A stretch of 64,000 nucleotides of DNA. Origin: Opisthocomus hoazin. Its lineage: Eukaryota > Chordata > Aves > Opisthocomiformes > Opisthocomidae. The notes under the pieces are model-generated. The model did no database searches and was not told the DNA's origin. It worked only from the letters and a program-made list of their open reading frames with translations. The translations under genes and the position numbers were made by a program. How positions within the stretch are numbered: position 1 is the first letter of the stretch; every line of letters starts with the position of its first letter. Positions 55,683 through 64,000 of the stretch are shown here, piece by piece. Location: assembly GCF_030867145.1 (NCBI RefSeq), contig NC_134419.1, positions 70,923,403-70,987,402 of the forward strand. Direction: 5' to 3'.

Positions 55683-56725
55683 GTGAGGGGCCGAGCCGGG
55701 CCAGGCCAGGCCACGCCAGGCCAGGCCAGCCGGGGTAGGAGGGAGCGGGGCGGGCAGCGCCGGCCGAGCCTGGGCGGGGTGCGTAGTGGGTGCGTAGTGG
55801 TTTTGTCCCGTGTTAACTGAGACAGCGCGTGTGGATGCTGCTCGTTTGTGGTTGAGTGAAAGCTCTTTTCTGGTTGGGCTGATTGCGGTGTCAGTTCACG
55901 TGCCCGAAGACTTCTCTGCTTTATTTGCAAGTTCATTTTAATCGGATTTCTCCCACATAACGTAGCAAGAGAGCGTGTTTGTCTGTGAAGGAATTGTGTG
56001 GTAATCTGGGGGAGCAAGTGGCAGAAGCTGCTTCTGGCGGAGCCCGGGGCGGTGGCCTCAGGCCTGCCGGCTGTCCCCGGGCCGGCGTCGGGCCTTCAGG
56101 AGCCGTGGGTGCAGCTTGTGCTTCGGCGGCAGAGGGGAGATTTACCTCAGCTGGAGAGAGGGGGCCCTCCGGGCCCCAGCAAGCTCAGCGGGCAGGTTGT
56201 GTCATTCAGACCTCTCGCAGCACTTTGTGTCGTTTATTTTTAATCTGGAGTGTTCGATGTGGAGATGATTAATGCAGAAAGTGTTTTACTTTTTACTGTA
56301 CAAATTAAAAATATAGACAGTAGGGGATTAGCCTTCCAAAAATGATGCTTAAATACAGCTTCAGAACATTCAGAATATTTTAATATTTAATTTGTGTGCC
56401 TGCTTGAAGTAATCTTTAAATCCATGCTTTTGTAGTTACCTGGCTCACAGCTGCTGTTCGTCATACTCTGATGTGAACGCTTACATGATGGCGGAACTGC
56501 ATCATGTGAAGGACAAAGGTAATAAAGTTGTAGGTGGAGGTTAGAGTAGCAAGATAACAAGAAGGGGCTTCCAGAGTGTGTCATGGGCCTAACATCTCCA
56601 TTTGCTCAAGTGTGCTAGCAGAGCAGTAGTAGATAAGAACCTTGCGTCTTCCTGCAAATACTCCGTAATGCAGGCATGCGTTAGCGTTGTTGATCAGATC
56701 CCTTTGCAAATACTTTTGTTTCTAG
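55683..56725 (+). other. TDRD1: TDRD1 intron 1 (inferred)
   Basis: This holds short tandem repeats near 55.7 kb and further CpG-rich sequence to about 56,120, then AT-rich sequence. It could hide a start exon for a longer N-terminus, but none was convincing by eye. Confidence 0.4.
55699..55800 (+). repeat. Short tandem repeats after TDRD1 exon 1
   Basis: A CCAGG-type pentamer array lies at about 55,699-55,732. An exact 11-bp direct duplication (GTGCGTAGTGG twice) follows at 55,779-55,800. Both lie in the inferred first intron. Confidence 0.7.
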
Positions 56726-56796
56726 GAAGTTCCATGGAAGACACAGCTGGTAGAGGGAACATGCTGTTGACAGCTGCAGCTGGTAAAGGGAATACT
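56726..56796 (+). CDS. TDRD1: TDRD1 exon 2, putative start exon
   Basis: The acceptor is TTTGTTTCTAG and the donor ACT|GTGAGT. The ATG at 56,734 opens [21 protein letters not shown] (residues 1-21), then phase 0. The frame is open back to the acceptor, so it does not by itself prove the start. The peptide is not one I recognise from mammalian TDRD1; the exon is accepted because it joins in frame with strong splice sites. Confidence 0.6.
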
Positions 56797-59700
56797 GTGA
56801 GTTGTTGCACTTTATAATTGCCCCAAATATTCTGAGCATTTCTAGAAATGATCAGCATATATTGCTCTTTCTAGAACTCTGAAATTTTGACTCTTTTTTG
56901 ACACATTTTGATATATTGGCGTACTTCTGCCCTAATGGGCAGCTTTTTTTCTGGTGAGAATCACTTAAATTTTTCTTCCACAGGTGTCATATTCTGGTGT
57001 GATTCGTGAGAAGCCAAAGAAATGGCAGTGTTCCTCTGAAAATGTTTTCTCTATTGGCGATGACAAGAGCCTCTTCCGTTCATTAATATCACCCCCTCAA
57101 ATGAGGACTTGCCATCATTGTAGTCTGTTTGGTAAGTGCCTGTTGTCCTGCAGTCTGTGATGCATAGTATATTTGTCAGCGAAGCCACATCAGAAGGTCT
57201 GCTTCTTACTTCTGTGTTTTAAAATGGATGTGTATTTTTATCTGTCAGATGCAATGTAGTGACTATTCAGAACGTAGTGGAGTTACAGAACTGATAAACA
57301 GATGAGACCATCTTCTTAATGAAAAATGTTTGAGGTTTTTACCTTCTTAAATATAGAAAGAATTTGAGACATCTGGGGCAGTAATGTCTGATAGCTATAT
57401 GCGAATACAAATACCTATTTGTATGTGCTTAGAACTGTAGTTGAACCGTCTTGTAAAGCAGTTACTAAATAATATGTGGAGTCTGTATCTTATCAGAAGA
57501 GACAACAGCTGTTATGGATGTTTGTCTGACTTTTTTTTAGGATCGCTCAGATGTTCACAATGTAAGCAAATATACTACTGCTCTGCAGATTGTCAGAAGA
57601 AAGACTGGCCAGCACATAGTGTTATATGTAAGCCAGTTAAAGAGAAGTAAGTTTGTTAAAAGTTCTGCCAAATAATCTTTACAGAAAGAAAATATCCCAC
57701 CCAATACAACTTAAATGACCATGTAAAGGCACTATTACAGTAGAATGGGTTGCTTACTCCCAGGCTACTACTGCATTATTGATTTCACACATGTCAGAAA
57801 ACTCATCTCTGCTGCTTTAGAAGGGTGACTTGAAAGATACTGTTGGAGTTCTTAAGGTGTTCTGTAGTGTGACTTCTAGCAAAAGCATTATTTTTACCTG
57901 CGTTGGAACTGTGTGAGCGTGCAGTAAGAATACCAGCTTATCACGTGACAACCCTAATTGCTGTTGATGATGTAGGGAAGGGAGGAGAAATGACACTGTG
58001 TTTTTCAGCATTGGCATGGTTAATGGATTGCATTTGGCAGACTCTGAAGAGGCACCGTTTAAATCTAACTGTAGCCTGAGTGAACTTCATGGATATTTTA
58101 TCTTTGATGAGCACAGCTGCAATTAGAAGAAGTTGTCTCAGCCAGACCATTCTCTAGCTGCTCATTAGCGCTTTTTGACATGCTAGTTTAGATGCTCAAG
58201 AGATAGCTTCCTAATCTGTTTCAATTAAAGTAAGTACCATTAGGTTATGACACAGTACAAATTGACTGGCTGGGATTGGAACAGTTTAGGGGTGTGATGT
58301 GAGCATTTATGCCAACAATCTCTAGTAAGGAGTGATGATCACAGTTCTGTGACTCTGCAACCAGGTGTCCAGAATAAAAGTTTACAAGAGATTTATTTTT
58401 CCACAAGTTCTACTACAGTGACTGAATCAGGGAGACATGGGGACAATCTGGCATATGTATTATCTGGATAGTACTTATGTATTCAACTGAAATAAGAACA
58501 TTTCTTTTTTGCGATTTTGTAGTTCTTAAGGTTTGCTTGGGATTGCAGCGTTAGCAGAACTCTACAACAGCATTCACCATTTTAATCAAAATTAATTGAG
58601 TTTTTGTTGGTGGCCTCAGGAAAAACATACCAAGCGTTACATGACGGGGAACTAACAAATTTACTATTCTGCATTTTTTTGGAGGAGGAATAAAGGTTGA
58701 CAAAACCCACACACTATGAACACCCACACACTATGAACACAGCCTTTTTGTTTTATTTGCAAGTAGGTGTTATGGATACTACTTGTCTATGTCTGCTTCT
58801 TCAAAATTAACCTGTTTTTCTTTGATTACAGTGCAAGTAATAATAATGGAGGCAAGTTACCTGCTAAAACTGAGAAGGGAGTTTATCTTAAGGTATAAAA
58901 TACAATTTTCACTATGTCTGTAATGGATCTGCTGTGAGTTGGTTGCAGTAGGAAAGGAAAAATTTCCAAATATTATAATCTGCTCCTTTTAGAAAGATCA
59001 GTGCTTGAAATCAAAAGTTACTAGGAGAAACACTCAAGGATATGTTACCGTTGGAGCCTTTAGCAGTGCTATCAGACAACTCATGTTTTTGTTTGAAAAA
59101 ATCTTTGTGAAGAAGTTAAAAATCAAGGCATGTATGATGTTGCTAGAGAATATTTTAGGGAGGAAACAGACGTAGCTTGTGCAATTCAGAAAAACTCTGT
59201 TGTCTTCTTGTTTTCTATGTAGATCATGAACTGGTGCTTGGAGCCTTGTAAATGACTTGAGAAATACATTTAATGTATAGTAACAGATGCAGATAAGCTT
59301 TTGCTTCTTTGCTGTAGCAGGAATTAAGTGTGACAGTTCTCATTTGTAATGTTTTGAAGCCTCTCTTGATCTTACTTTCAGCCAAACATTTCCTGTAGTC
59401 TTCCTATGAACTCTCCTACAGGAGCTCATTTTGTTGTCTTTATAGTTTCTTGGGATGATATCTGTGCAAGCAAGTAAATGTGCACACCTCCAACTAGCCG
59501 CGTGTTTGCACTGTACAAGAAAACTCCTTTTGTCATACCCTTCTTTAAAGTAGGTCATTGTTTAACTTTTTGAAGGAATTTAGAAAGGAGGCTTCATTTT
59601 GGGTCATGAGACTTCTGTTAGTTCATCCTGGTAACTTTCTGCTGTGTGCAGTTATGACTGTTCTAGTAAAGCTGATCTGCTGATGGTGAGGGACCTTTAT

Positions 59701-62700
59701 ATCAAGAGGCCATACAATATGAATAAATAACGTGAAGCAAATGTATTTTGAAATAACAGAAGGTTTTATTTTTTGTGGTTCATCTGAATTTCAAGCAAGT
59801 TCTGTGGAAGCAAGAGATCTTATATTACATATTGAGCAATCTTTAACGTATTTTGCTATTGTACTGTGAGATGTGTTTTTATGGAAAATGTTCTAAAGGG
59901 TCTTTGTTGCAAGTAAATGAGTTTGGCGGTTGTAACAGTAATCATTGTTTGCAGTATGTGGGTCCAAATGTAAAGAGGTTTTCCCCAACGCTGTGCATAA
60001 GATTATTTTTCTAACATTTTAGGATGTCACGGACGGTGTGCATTAGGCAGGTAACACTAAATGTTTAGACATTTTAAAAAAATGGATGTCTGCAGTTAAA
60101 GCAGTAACTAAAATCTAATCTGTGGTGTTAAGGCTGCAAGGAAGCAGGTGGAATTCAGTTCCTCTTATTTATGAGAGCATCACAAGCAGGAAATACAGCT
60201 AAATTGTCCTGTAAAACAGGTGTGAAAGGAATAGGTGAATGTGTGAGACTTCAGCACTTATTTTTCATTGTCTGTTCAGTACATTTCTGTCATAATGTTT
60301 TATTTTCAAGAGTAATATGAAGTCTGTAAGGCTTCTTATTGGAAGTCGACAAAAGCACTTTTTTACATGCTTCTTGAAATGATAAGAAGTTCTTTTTTTT
60401 TTTTTGTTTGTTACTGCAAGGAGCTACAGCTGAATGATTCCAGTTTAAACATAATTTGTAACTGTTTTAAATAGGGTAATTCAGCTTCTGCGGATTCCCT
60501 CAAGACAGAAGAGCACATCAAGAAAATAATGCTTTCAGATCTCCAGACTCTAGGGATCAAAAAATCTATGGAAGTACAGGTACTTTTATTTTGGAAGAAT
60601 CCTACGATGCTGTGTTAGGTTGCATTTGAAGTATTGTTAAGCATATATAGCTGCATGTCACCTCAGCTCTTAGTCTTATTTTGCTTACATGTAAAATTCC
60701 TTTATTTTTTATAAAGATGAATAAATGCAAGCGGAGGCAGGAGGAGTAAGCAAGGAAGATTATTTCTGTGGAGGTGAACATCGCTGGTTTTGTTCCTTGC
60801 ACTTAATTACTGCTAATTTCAAACCAAAAGAACAAAATCGGGTATAGGTTGAAATGCATTTATTAAAATGAACTCTGGTCCTGAATAATATACTGTAGGT
60901 TGTTCTTGCATAATTATAATCTACTGTGGCTTTTTTCTTTAGGGTACTGTAACAGAGTTCAGGAGTCCAAGTGAATTTTATATACAGATGAGTTCTCCAG
61001 AAGTTTTAGACCAGCTCAGTAAACTTTCTGTGAAACTGCAGGACTGTTACGCTAACACAGTTATTCAAGAGCAATATATTGCTATCAAAGGGGAAGTCTG
61101 CGTTGCAAGGTGTTCTTTCAATCAGGTAACATCTGATTGTCCATAAAATAACCATTCTGTGTTGAGCTCATCATGTTTTGCATGTCTTGCTTTTATGTCT
61201 CTACCAGTGAAGGCTGCTAATTAGAGACCACTTTATTGTGGTGGAGTTGTGGTAGTAGTAAACTTTGTAACTTCTGGAACTCAAATTTAAGTTGCTGATT
61301 TTTTTCCCCTCTCTAAACAGTTTACTTCTATGTGTTTATGTACTTGAGCCCTGTAGGTGCTGTTTGTCCTACTGTTATTTGAAGGCTCTGTGTGTTCTTA
61401 GCAAATTTGAACTACTGTAGTTAGAACAGTGTGGGATATGACTCTGCTTATTTAAGGAAATTATTCTTATTTCATTTCTTACCTGACTTTTCTGGTTGCA
61501 TTTCTGTAGCCACATGTAGTTCCTGTTTCCTTTCCCACCCCTTTTTTGTATTTCTTCCCCTTTTTCTCCTCCATCATTAGTGGATTCTTCATTTACTGAA
61601 CAGTAGGCAATATCGATAGGAGTAGAATTTTATCTTCACAGCAGTCAACACTAGTGAGTTGTGTTTGTTTGAGTTGCTTCAGAATTGGTCGGTGCCTTTG
61701 TTGATAAACAAACCTGATGAAGTAAAGCAAAATATGTTGTGTTCTTCCTAAGATTATCGTTTACTCCTACACAGACCTGGAACAGAGCACTGGTGAAAGA
61801 AGTGGATATATTACAAAAGAAAGCACAAGTATTCTACATAGATTATGGAAATGAAGAAAATATTCCACTCTCCTGGATTAAAGCTCTGCACAAAGACACT
61901 GAACTGTTGTTTCCTCCATGTGTGAGTTGTATTTTTTTAACAGTTGCTGAGGTGTTTTAAATGAATAGCTCTGAAATGAGTGTAACTTGTGTCTCAGTGT
62001 GACTGTCATTATGACAGTATTTTGTCTTCAGTGGAAGTGACACATAAAAACTGGTATACTACACTAAGCTTCAATTTCTGAAATGTTCCCTAGCTATTCC
62101 ATAGGAGCGAGGAAGGTTGCCTGGCTTTTTTCTGCCTAGTCTCAGAATTCTTGGATTCTGAGCTGGTAAAAAACTCTCTGCGGGGTGGTTAGGTCCACAT
62201 CTCCCTTACATGCTAGAAGACAGCAGGGGAAATGTTCTGCCTGTGTATTCTAGTCTGGTCTCGTGCAGTAGTGAAAAAACACTCGTAGTTTGGGTAAATT
62301 TTGTTTGGAATATAGACAGCTGTTGATCTGAGTTCGTTGTCCTACTATGTGAATGTCTTTCATTACAAAATAGATGGTCTAGCTTTAATCTGAGAGTTAA
62401 ACTAGTATGTTTAACTGCACAAAGCAGAATTGGGAAGCATTCTTTCAACCAGTGACAACTCTGGCTAGCAACTATTAGAACAGTCTTCCGTAGTTTGTTC
62501 ACGTGACTTTCTCCTGGGCCCATAAAAGATTTTGAGAGCTGTTTGAATCTTGGAGTAAAGTCCTCAGTGTCTGCTGAGGGCAAGTCAGGACATACACCTG
62601 TGGTCAGATGTGATGGGTGGTACAACCATGCCTTACATAAGACAGCATAAATAATGGGAGAATCAGAGGAGATGTTCTTTACAGTTTGAATTTAATTTCC

Positions 62701-63048
62701 TAGTTCTTAACTCTCTTGCAAAGAAGGTATTTAATTTGATAGCGCTTCAAATTCCAACAGCAGCTTTAACTTTTATATGCAATATGATATTTTTGAGGGC
62801 CTTAATTATCAAGTCGCTGTTTCTACAGGGCAAACAGCCCCCTATCCCCTCTTGTTCTAATTGTAATTCTTTCCAGGCCATTAAGTGTTCCTTTGCTAAT
62901 TATGATCCAGAAGAAAAAGGATGGAATGAAGGCATTGCCAGCTTTTCTTCCCACCTCATGGGAAAGCACTGTTCAGTAACTGTTGTTGACATATTACAGG
63001 AGGAAATGATGTGGAGTTTTGCTGTAGACTTTGTTCTTCCAGATTTTA
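56734..63048 (+). CDS. TDRD1: TDRD1 Tudor-domain protein, 5' part (partial)
   Basis: Eight coding exons are visible: 56,734-56,796; 56,984-57,131; 57,541-57,646; 58,832-58,892; 60,475-60,579; 60,943-61,125; 61,775-61,921; 62,877-63,048. All introns are GT-AG, all phases join, and the total is 985 bases (328 codons plus one base). Residues 64-100 form a complete MYND zinc finger (C64, C67, C75, C78, C84, C88, H96, C100). Residues about 155-328 form the first extended Tudor domain, with the core YIDYGNEE at 243-250. The human protein has about 1,180 residues and four Tudor domains, so most of the gene lies beyond the right edge. TDRD1 is a germ-granule (nuage) scaffold that binds methylarginine-marked Piwi proteins and supports piRNA production and transposon silencing. 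Start choice: the first in-frame ATG in the exon after 56,725. Its context is not strong (T at -3, G at +4). Mammalian TDRD1 has about 160 residues before the MYND finger, against about 60 here, so further 5' coding exons are possible. Confidence 0.93.
56984..57131 (+). CDS. TDRD1: TDRD1 exon 3
   Basis: The acceptor is TTCTTCCACAG and the donor TTTG|GTAAGT; length 148 bases, phase 0 to 1. It encodes residues 22-71, ending in CHHCSLF, the first two zinc ligands of the MYND finger. Confidence 0.92.
57541..57646 (+). CDS. TDRD1: TDRD1 exon 4, MYND zinc finger
   Basis: The acceptor is CTTTTTTTTAG and the donor GAGAA|GTAAGT; length 106 bases, phase 1 to 2. It encodes [18 protein letters not shown] through [10 protein letters not shown], which supplies the other six ligands of the MYND finger in the usual C-C-C-C-H-C order. 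Confidence 0.96.
58705..58738 (+). repeat. 17-bp direct tandem duplication
   Basis: Two exact copies of ACCCACACACTATGAAC lie head to tail within the intron just before TDRD1 exon 5. It is a recent small duplication with no evident function. Confidence 0.9.
58832..58892 (+). CDS. TDRD1: TDRD1 exon 5
   Basis: The acceptor is TTGATTACAG and the donor AAG|GTATAA; length 61 bases, phase 2 to 0. It encodes a low-complexity linker ([17 protein letters not shown]). Sequence conservation is weak here; phase fit and splice sites support it. Confidence 0.8.
60475..60579 (+). CDS. TDRD1: TDRD1 exon 6
   Basis: The acceptor is TTTTAAATAG (a weak tract) and the donor CAG|GTACTT; length 105 bases (35 codons, phase 0). 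It encodes residues 127-161, ending in [18 protein letters not shown], which matches the segment just before the first Tudor domain of mammalian TDRD1. Confidence 0.92.
60943..61125 (+). CDS. TDRD1: TDRD1 exon 7, extended Tudor 1 N-part
   Basis: The acceptor is TTTTTTCTTTAG and the donor CAG|GTAACA; length 183 bases (61 codons, phase 0). It encodes residues 162-222: [15 protein letters not shown], the SN-like strand region, then [14 protein letters not shown], the first strand of the Tudor barrel. Confidence 0.95.
61775..61921 (+). CDS. TDRD1: TDRD1 exon 8, Tudor core
   Basis: The acceptor is ACTCCTACACAG and the donor TGT|GTGAGT; length 147 bases (49 codons, phase 0). It encodes residues 223-271: [10 protein letters not shown], then [14 protein letters not shown] and ELLFPPC. 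This is the Tudor barrel with the diagnostic DYGN. The usual WYRA is WNRA here, as in human TDRD1, so one aromatic-cage position is Asn. Confidence 0.96.
62877..63048 (+). CDS. TDRD1: TDRD1 exon 9, extended Tudor 1 C-part
   Basis: The acceptor is TTCTTTCCAG and the donor TTTA|GTAAGT; length 172 bases, phase 0 to 1. It encodes residues 272-329 ([16 protein letters not shown] through VDFVLPDF), the SN-like half of the first extended Tudor domain. The next exon was not found in the remaining 950 bases. Confidence 0.93.
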
Positions 63049-64000
63049 GTAAGTACTTAGTAGTGTGGGAGGAAAAACTCAACACAATCGATGTCTTTCG
63101 TGTTCACTTTCCCTCCTCCTACCCCTGACCAATACCTTCAAAAGAGGAGAGGTTTTTTCTTTTGCTCTCCTCCCTTTTCTCTCTCTTCCAACCTGCCCCT
63201 TGACCTTTTTTTTTAAATCATTATTTTAGTTTCCTTTTCTTTCACCTTTCCCTATAGAGGTAATTTTAAAATGTTTGTACCTTAAATCTTGTTATGCTTA
63301 ATAACCTTAAATTTTAGTAAGATTGCTTTTCCAATAGAATTGTAATAATTCAGAAAACGCTGAATTTGAGGCATGCAAATTTGGGACCATGTTGTTCATT
63401 TTCTCTCATGCATTTTTAACTCTTTAAAAAATGGCAGTGTCAGTTTCTAGTTCCGCTAAGGATTTTACAGGCTTTTGTTGTATTTAGTACATGCTCACTA
63501 AACAAGTAACCCAAAGAAAGTGTAACCACGGGATATTGTTGTATGTAGCTGGAGCACTCTAAGCACGTTTGTATTTCTAACTTAGCAAGCCTCAGTAGGT
63601 AGAGACAAGCAGAGCACCTGAACTCTGAGGAGTCCGAATTCAGATTTTCAGTTGAGCTGCCAGGGTGGCTTTGACTGGGGAACCAGATCAATACAGAGAA
63701 GATGTGGCTATTGTTGTTATCTGGAGGGCTATTTTGTTTGGGTTTTTTTCTGTCTGCACAAGAAGAAAAGTATAGTGCTAAGAGCATATTCTTTTCATTG
63801 ATACGCAGCCCACAGAAGCTTTGAAGAAAGTGATGGCCGATCCTCTTAGCTTGCTAAAATTCCTGATGTGCAGGAAGCTTATCTCCATGTCATAGTCCTT
63901 GCAATCTGTAAAATCATGGTTCACCTTAGTCCTGTGTAAGTTCAGCCGATTCAGGGTTGTGCTGGGCATATTTCACATCTTGTTGCTTTACAGCACACTA
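63049..64000 (+). other. TDRD1: TDRD1 intron 9 start, to window edge
   Basis: Pyrimidine-rich then AT-rich intronic sequence. I looked for the following Tudor exon and found no peptide resembling it, so TDRD1 continues beyond the window. Confidence 0.6.

Larger units (their letters stand above)
55290..55810 (+). promoter_or_regulatory. TDRD1: CpG-island promoter of TDRD1
   Basis: This is CpG-dense sequence just 5' of the TDRD1 exons, without a TATA box. Visible motifs are a YY1-type AAGATGGCGGC at 55,516-55,526, a palindromic E-box GCACGTGC at 55,538-55,545 and GC boxes. A second CACGTG lies at 55,897-55,902, and a MYB-like TAACTGAG at about 55,814. A-MYB and TCFL5 are known activators of meiotic piRNA-pathway genes, and TCFL5 is a bHLH factor that recognises CACGTG-like sites. 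That these sites act here is inference. CpG-rich DNA continues in patches to about 56,120. Confidence 0.7.
57647..60474 (+). other. TDRD1: TDRD1 introns 4 and 5 (exon 5 lies within)
   Basis: These are AT-rich introns flanking exon 5. They contain an exact 17-bp tandem duplication at 58,705-58,738 and a T-run near 60,392-60,405. No repeat element or RNA gene was recognised. Confidence 0.5.

Noticed and set aside
55979-56272. Open frame reading SVKE... as a possible TDRD1 N-terminus
   Set aside because: It opens with TTG rather than ATG and resembles the mammalian start only for a few residues. No donor joins it in the required phase to 56,726.
63810-63860. CAG-preceded stretch as the next TDRD1 exon
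   Set aside because: The peptide does not match the expected region after the first Tudor domain, and the phase does not follow from the donor at 63,048.

Overview
This window is vertebrate nuclear DNA, almost certainly from a bird. The evidence is multi-exon genes with GT-AG introns, CpG-island promoters, compact introns, few repeats, and avian-type CR1 LINE fragments as the only recognisable interspersed repeats. No bacterial, plasmid or viral gene was seen. The species cannot be named from the sequence alone.

Layout. (1) About 1-9,560 is GC-rich intergenic DNA with many chance open frames and no gene I can support; a few AT-rich patches may be regulatory. (2) 9,563-10,060 is a 5'-truncated CR1 in minus orientation. 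(3) About 10,850-50,100, minus strand, is CCDC186 (C10orf118 / CCCP-1 family). I could place all 15 coding exons, with matching splice phases throughout, giving a 914-residue protein. It also has a non-coding first exon in a CpG island near 50.0 kb and a 3'UTR of about 3.9 kb. Intron 1 (about 15.3 kb) holds nothing I recognise, and a second CR1 lies in the intron between coding exons 5 and 6. (4) About 50,520-55,290 is intergenic, with a third, short CR1 remnant at about 51.3 kb. (5) From about 55,550 to the right edge, plus strand, lies the 5' part of TDRD1. It has a CpG-island promoter, a likely non-coding exon 1, and eight coding exons covering the MYND zinc finger and the first extended Tudor domain. 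The gene runs off the window.

The head-to-head order CCDC186 (minus) / TDRD1 (plus) is the arrangement known at human 10q25, so this is a conserved syntenic block. The two genes are not functionally coupled in any way the sequence shows. CCDC186 is a coiled-coil Golgi/dense-core-vesicle trafficking factor, while TDRD1 is a germline piRNA-pathway scaffold. The promoters lie about 5.4 kb apart and are separate CpG islands.

I found no undescribed multi-gene system. The points most worth a second look are modest: an optimal-Kozak uORF in the CCDC186 first exon, a 19-bp perfect foldback at the 5' junction of the intronic CR1, a short TDRD1 N-terminus, and an AATAAA lying inside the last CCDC186 codons.
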